40,207 nt of DNA, from the NCBI RefSeq assembly GCF_030733205.1, contig NZ_JASHJL010000049.1:1-40207 (forward strand). The letters run 5' to 3'. Shown one piece after another: positions 36,903-40,207 of this stretch. Origin of the DNA: Mameliella sp. MMSF_3455 (GTDB taxonomy: Bacteria > Pseudomonadota > Alphaproteobacteria > Rhodobacterales > Rhodobacteraceae). The stretch's first letter is position 1; each line of letters starts with the position of its first letter. Below the pieces are notes generated by a model, which was not told where the DNA came from, searched no databases, and saw nothing but the letters and a program-made list of their open reading frames with translations. A program made the translations under genes and the position numbers.

Positions 36903-37822
36903 GCGTGGCGGGGCTGGCAGAAGAGCTGGATCGGCTCGTGGCCGAGGCGCGCGGCGCGGGCAACTGGGGACGTCCGGCGGATTACATCCCTGAGCTGGCC
37001 AAGGTCGATCCGGCACAGGTGGGGGTTGCCATTTGCCTGGCCGATGGGACGGAACTGGGGGCGGGCGAGGCCGACACCCGCTTTTCGATCCAGAGCATTT
37101 CGAAAGTCTTTTCCCTGGCCGCCGTTCTGGGACGGCTGGGCGATGACCTCTGGCGCAGGGTGGGGCGCGAACCCTCGGGCACCGCATTTGACAGCGTTTT
37201 CCTGCTGGAGCATGAGAACGGCCGCCCGCGCAATCCCTTCATCAACGCGGGTGCGCTGGTGACCACTGATGCGCTGCTTGGCGGGCGCGAACCGCGGCAG
37301 GCGCTGTCTGAAATCATGCACCTGGTCCGCGCGGCGGCCGAGGACGACGACATCCACATCGATCGCGCGGTGGCGGACTCCGAAAAGGCCACGGCCAGTC
37401 GCAACATGGCGCTGCTCTACTACCTGCAATCGCATGACAACCTGCTGAATCCGCCCGAGATGGTCATGGGCACCTATGCCCATCAATGCGCCATCGAGAT
37501 GACGTGCCGCCAACTGGCGCGGGCGGGGCGGATGCTGGCGATGTTGCCCGGCGTGCCGGCGATGATCTCGCCGCTCAGGGCGCGGCGGATCAATGCGCTG
37601 ATGATGACCTGCGGGCAATACGACGGGTCGGGCAATTTCGCCTTTCGCGTCGGTCTGCCGGGCAAGAGCGGGGTTGGCGGGGGGATCCTGTTGGTGGCGC
37701 CGGGCGTGGCCTCGATCGCGGTCTGGTCGCCGGGGCTGGATGGCTACGGCAACTCGCAGGTGGGCACCTGGCTGGCCGAGCGGATCGCCGGTTACACCGG
37801 CTGGTCGGTCTTCGCGCCATAG
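36899..37822 (+). CDS. glsA: Glutaminase
   Basis: 307 residues, serine-dependent beta-lactamase-related glutaminase that hydrolyses L-glutamine to glutamate and ammonia. Active-site S66-I-S-K69 in SIQSISKVF, NPFINAGAL (~113-121), YLQSHDNLLNPP, GGGILLV near the C-terminus. Starts in the ATGA overlap with the GntR gene. Its last 31 bases overlap the 3' end of the convergent DUF1028 gene. Confidence 0.95.
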   Translation: MSVAGLAEELDRLVAEARGAGNWGRPADYIPELAKVDPAQVGVAICLADGTELGAGEADTRFSIQSISKVFSLAAVLGRLGDDLWRRVGREPSGTAFDSVFLLEHENGRPRNPFINAGALVTTDALLGGREPRQALSEIMHLVRAAAEDDDIHIDRAVADSEKATASRNMALLYYLQSHDNLLNPPEMVMGTYAHQCAIEMTCRQLARAGRMLAMLPGVPAMISPLRARRINALMMTCGQYDGSGNFAFRVGLPGKSGVGGGILLVAPGVASIAVWSPGLDGYGNSQVGTWLAERIAGYTGWSVFAP

Positions 37823-38481
37823 GGTTTCGCCCGCTCGGGGTCATCGAGCGTCGGCACCATGACGGCCCAGTCGGCATAGTCGCCGCTGGTGGCGCGCCGG
37901 TGCAACGCCCGCAGATCCGCCAGCGGGGTTTCGGAATGATCCACGCGCAGGGTCAGCGGCGCCATGTCCCGCCCGACGACCAGCAGCGCGGCAGAGAGCA
38001 GCCCCCGGCTGTCGCCCCCGGCAGCCGAGGCCGCGTCGAGGGCCGCCAGCAGGCGCAGATCGAATGTCCCTTCGGCGGCCAGGAACCCGTCGAGCATTGC
38101 CTGCAGCACGTCCTCCGAAGACAGCAGGTTGCCGGTGACGATCACCTTGTCGGCGCTGCGCGCGCCCGCCGCCTGGATGCTGTCGGCGCCGGTAAAGCTG
38201 GCGGTGCCGCCTGTCGGGTCCAGCGTCGCCAGTTGCCGCTGACCGCGCCCGCTGTCGGCGCCGGTCACACGGTCCACGGCATTCTGTGCGGACACCCCGG
38301 ATTTCATCAGGGCCAGGGTCTCTGTTCCCCACATGGTCGAGGGCAGGGACCCCTGCGAGGCCGACATTCCCGATTCGGCATCCCCGCGAAGAACCCAGCC
38401 GCCGACGCAGAGACTGCCGGTCGTGGCGGCGCCTCCGTAGCGGCCTGTTTTTTCATCCATTGCAAGGATCGAGATCGTCAT
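37792..38481 (-). CDS. DUF1028 Ntn-hydrolase-like protein
   Basis: 229 residues of the DUF1028 family, related to Ntn hydrolases. N-terminus MTISILAMDEKTGRYGGA with Thr2 as possible nucleophile after Met removal, then GMSASQGSLPSTMWG and FTGADSIQAAGARSADKVIVTGNLLSS, typical of the family. The reaction is not established to my knowledge. ATG 38481 has GAGGAGG upstream. Divergent from the ABC binding protein and convergent with glutaminase, so a role in hydrolysing an imported amide or gamma-glutamyl compound is plausible (inference). Confidence 0.82.
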   Translation of the reverse strand: MTISILAMDEKTGRYGGAATTGSLCVGGWVLRGDAESGMSASQGSLPSTMWGTETLALMKSGVSAQNAVDRVTGADSGRGQRQLATLDPTGGTASFTGADSIQAAGARSADKVIVTGNLLSSEDVLQAMLDGFLAAEGTFDLRLLAALDAASAAGGDSRGLLSAALLVVGRDMAPLTLRVDHSETPLADLRALHRRATSGDYADWAVMVPTLDDPERAKPYGAKTDQPV

Positions 38482-38508
38482 GCGGGAGCCTCCTCATCAT
38501 GAGACTTG

Positions 38509-38526
38509 AATTTATCATGAAAATTT
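38509..38526. promoter_or_regulatory. GntR operator copy 2
   Basis: AATTTATCATGAAAATTT, 14 of 18 positions paired, in the divergent promoter between the DUF1028 gene and the ABC transporter gene. The centre lies 28 bp from copy 3. Confidence 0.72.
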
Positions 38527-38536
38527 GGCCTCATGC

Positions 38537-38554
38537 AATTTATCATGAAAAATA
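38537..38554. promoter_or_regulatory. GntR operator copy 3
   Basis: AATTTATCATGAAAAATA, same 12-base core as copies 1 and 2. A weaker TCATGA half-match lies at 38497-38502. Together the sites would let one GntR protein control both directions. Confidence 0.72.
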
Positions 38555-38598
38555 AAAAATGAAGAACAAGACCCAAGGACAACAGCGGAGGTAACGCA

Positions 38599-40176
38599 AT
38601 GTCGCTCTTCTCATTCACCCGCCGAGGGCTGCTTGCCGCCGGGACGGCGCTTGCGCTGACAGTCGGCACATTTACCGGGGCCGAGGCCCAGACGCCGCCG
38701 GGCGTCCTGATCGTCGGCCAGATCGCCGAGCCCAAGGCGTTGGACCCGGCAGCGGTCACGGCGGTCAACGACTTCCGCATCCTGATGAACGTCTACGACG
38801 GACTGGTGCGTTACAAGGATGGCACGCTGGAGGTCGAACCGGCGCTTGCGACCGACTGGACCATTTCCGAGGACGGGACCGAATACACCTTTTCGCTGCG
38901 CGAGGGCGTGAGCTTTCACGACGGCAGCCCGTTCAACGCCGAAGCGGTGAAGTTCAACTTCGAGCGGATGCTGAACGAGGATCACCCCTATCACGACACG
39001 GGTCCTTTCCCGTTGGCCTTCTTCTTCTCGGCGGTGGAAGCCATCGAGGTGGTGGATGACCTGACGGTGAAATTCACCCTGAACGCACCCTACGCGCCCT
39101 TCCTGTCGAACCTCGCCTATCCCACCGGCCTGATCGTCTCTCCCGCCGCGGTCGAACAGCACGGCTCGGATTTCGGGCGCAACCCATCGGGCACCGGCCC
39201 GTTCACCTTTGCCGAATGGCGGTCGAACGAGGCCGTGGTGATCGAGGGCAACCCCGACTACTGGGACGGCGCGCCCGACCTGCAGGCGGTGGTGTTCCGC
39301 CCGATCACCGATGCCAACACCCGCACGGCAGAGATGCTGGCCGGAGGCATCGACCTGATGGTGGAAGTGCCGCCCGTGGCCCTGTCCGAGTTCCAGGGCG
39401 CGGAATATACCGTGCATGAACAGGCCGGCCCGCATGTCTGGTTCCTGATCCTGAACGCCAAGGAAGGCCCCTTTGCGGACAAGAAGGTGCGCCAGGCGGC
39501 GAATTACGCGGTCAACAAGTCGGCCATCGTGGACGACGTTCTGGAAGGCACTGCTGCTGTGGCCGCCGGACCGACGCCGCCGGCCTTTGCCTGGGCCTAC
39601 AACGAGGACCTCGAGCCCTATCCCTACGACCCGGACAAGGCCCGCGCGCTGCTGGCCGAGGCCGGTGCCGAGGGGGCGGAACTGACATTTTTCGTGACCG
39701 AGGGCGGTTCCGGCATGCTGGATCCGATCGCGATGGGCACGGCGATCCAGGCGGACCTGGAAGCCGTCGGCTTTGACGTCACGATCGAGACCTACGAGTG
39801 GAATACCTTTCTGGGAGAGGTGAACCCGGGGCTGGCAGGCAAGGCGGACATGGCCGAGATGGCCTGGATGACCAACGACCCGGACACGCTGCCCTTCCTC
39901 GCGTTGCGCACCGATGCCTGGCCCGAGGCGGGCGGGTTCAACTCGGGCTATTACTCGAACCCGAAGGTGGACGAACTGCTGGAAGCGGCCCGCGTCGCCA
40001 CCGACCAGGACGAGCGCGCGCGTCTATACAAGGAGATGCAGACCATCGTGCAGGAGGATGCGCCCTGGGTCTTTGTCGCCAACTGGAAGCAGAACGCGGT
40101 GACGAGCGAGCGGGTCGAGGGCTTTTCCCTGCAGCCGTCCTTCTTTCTGCTGCTGGATGACGTGGTGAAGAACTGA
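38599..40176 (+). CDS. ABC transporter substrate-binding protein, family 5 (peptide/nickel type)
   Basis: 525 residues, DppA/OppA-type SBP_bac_5. Residues 1-31 are a signal peptide with a twin-arginine TRRGLL, ending EAQA-like before TPPGVLIV; periplasmic. Family features: LDPAAVTAVNDFRILMNVYDGLV, YTFSLREGVSFHDGSPFNAEAVKFNFERM, GTGPFTFAEW, AEMLAGGIDLM, KKVRQAANYAVNK and the C-terminal NSGYYSNPKVDELLEAAR. GGAGGTAA before ATG 38599. The permease and ATPase genes presumably follow beyond the window. Ligand unknown; peptide, amide or opine-like compounds are all possible. Confidence 0.93.
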   Translation: MSLFSFTRRGLLAAGTALALTVGTFTGAEAQTPPGVLIVGQIAEPKALDPAAVTAVNDFRILMNVYDGLVRYKDGTLEVEPALATDWTISEDGTEYTFSLREGVSFHDGSPFNAEAVKFNFERMLNEDHPYHDTGPFPLAFFFSAVEAIEVVDDLTVKFTLNAPYAPFLSNLAYPTGLIVSPAAVEQHGSDFGRNPSGTGPFTFAEWRSNEAVVIEGNPDYWDGAPDLQAVVFRPITDANTRTAEMLAGGIDLMVEVPPVALSEFQGAEYTVHEQAGPHVWFLILNAKEGPFADKKVRQAANYAVNKSAIVDDVLEGTAAVAAGPTPPAFAWAYNEDLEPYPYDPDKARALLAEAGAEGAELTFFVTEGGSGMLDPIAMGTAIQADLEAVGFDVTIETYEWNTFLGEVNPGLAGKADMAEMAWMTNDPDTLPFLALRTDAWPEAGGFNSGYYSNPKVDELLEAARVATDQDERARLYKEMQTIVQEDAPWVFVANWKQNAVTSERVEGFSLQPSFFLLLDDVVKN

Positions 40177-40185
40177 TCGCGAGTC

Positions 40186-40207
40186 GGGGGGGGGGGGGGG
40201 GGGGGGG
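40186..40207. other. Poly-G run at the window end
   Basis: 22 consecutive G from 40186 to the last base, right after the ABC gene stop. Together with the rRNA start this suggests a contig end; a sequencing or assembly artefact is more likely than a real tract. Confidence 0.7.

Overview
The window looks like a complete contig from a high-GC alphaproteobacterium, most likely Rhodobacterales (Roseobacter/Paracoccaceae type). Evidence for this is the 5S rRNA tail at the left edge, TRAP transporter genes, a Paa epoxidase operon, a PccR/RamB-like short-chain acyl regulator and ethylmalonyl/serine-cycle style enzymes. The left edge sits inside an rRNA operon and the right edge is a run of 22 G, both typical of draft contig ends. 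The placement is inferred from gene content; I could not search any database.

Layout. (1) 1-6655: end of a 5S gene and its terminator, then a minus-strand operon: GntR/FCD regulator, LigM/DesA-like tetrahydrofolate-dependent O-demethylase, TRAP transporter dctPQM and a LysR-type regulator with two helix-turn-helix domains. Two TGTATACA operators precede it. (2) 6656-10604: class IV aminotransferase, divergent from an XRE-cupin regulator followed by kbl-tdh (threonine to glycine plus acetyl-CoA). The Tdh lacks all four structural-zinc cysteines. A perfect 22-bp palindrome follows tdh. (3) 10630-18725: an ScfR-family regulator divergent from a tight operon sgaA-mclA-mtkA-mtkB-meh-mct. This joins serine-cycle enzymes (serine-glyoxylate aminotransferase, malate thiokinase, malyl-CoA lyase) to two enzymes characteristic of the second cycle of the 3-hydroxypropionate bi-cycle (mesaconyl-CoA C1-C4 CoA transferase and mesaconyl-C4-CoA hydratase). 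(4) 18730-22066: divergent oxyR and katG. (5) 22276-32049: phenylacetate catabolism: thiolase, paaA, an unidentified four-helix membrane protein, paaBCDE, an extra PaaA-like protein, paaZ, paaX and a TetR regulator. The TetR promoter and the operon promoter share an operator. (6) 32127-36040: remains of a sugar/inositol-type locus: TIM-barrel isomerase, Rieske ferredoxin, Gfo/Idh/MocA dehydrogenase, then two decayed genes (sterol-desaturase family and LacI family). (7) 36074-40176: GntR/FCD regulator, glutaminase, DUF1028 Ntn-hydrolase-like protein and a peptide-type ABC substrate-binding protein, linked by three copies of an AATTTATCATGA operator.

How they fit together. Much of the window handles C1, C2 and acyl-CoA intermediates. 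O-demethylation gives methyl-THF. Threonine breakdown gives glycine and acetyl-CoA. SgaA, Mtk and Mcl interconvert glyoxylate, glycine, serine, malate and acetyl-CoA. Meh and Mct could let glyoxylate plus propionyl-CoA be converted to pyruvate plus acetyl-CoA. The best candidates for new biology are the hybrid serine-cycle/3-HP operon, the glutaminase-DUF1028-ABC regulon, and the two extra genes inside the paa operon.
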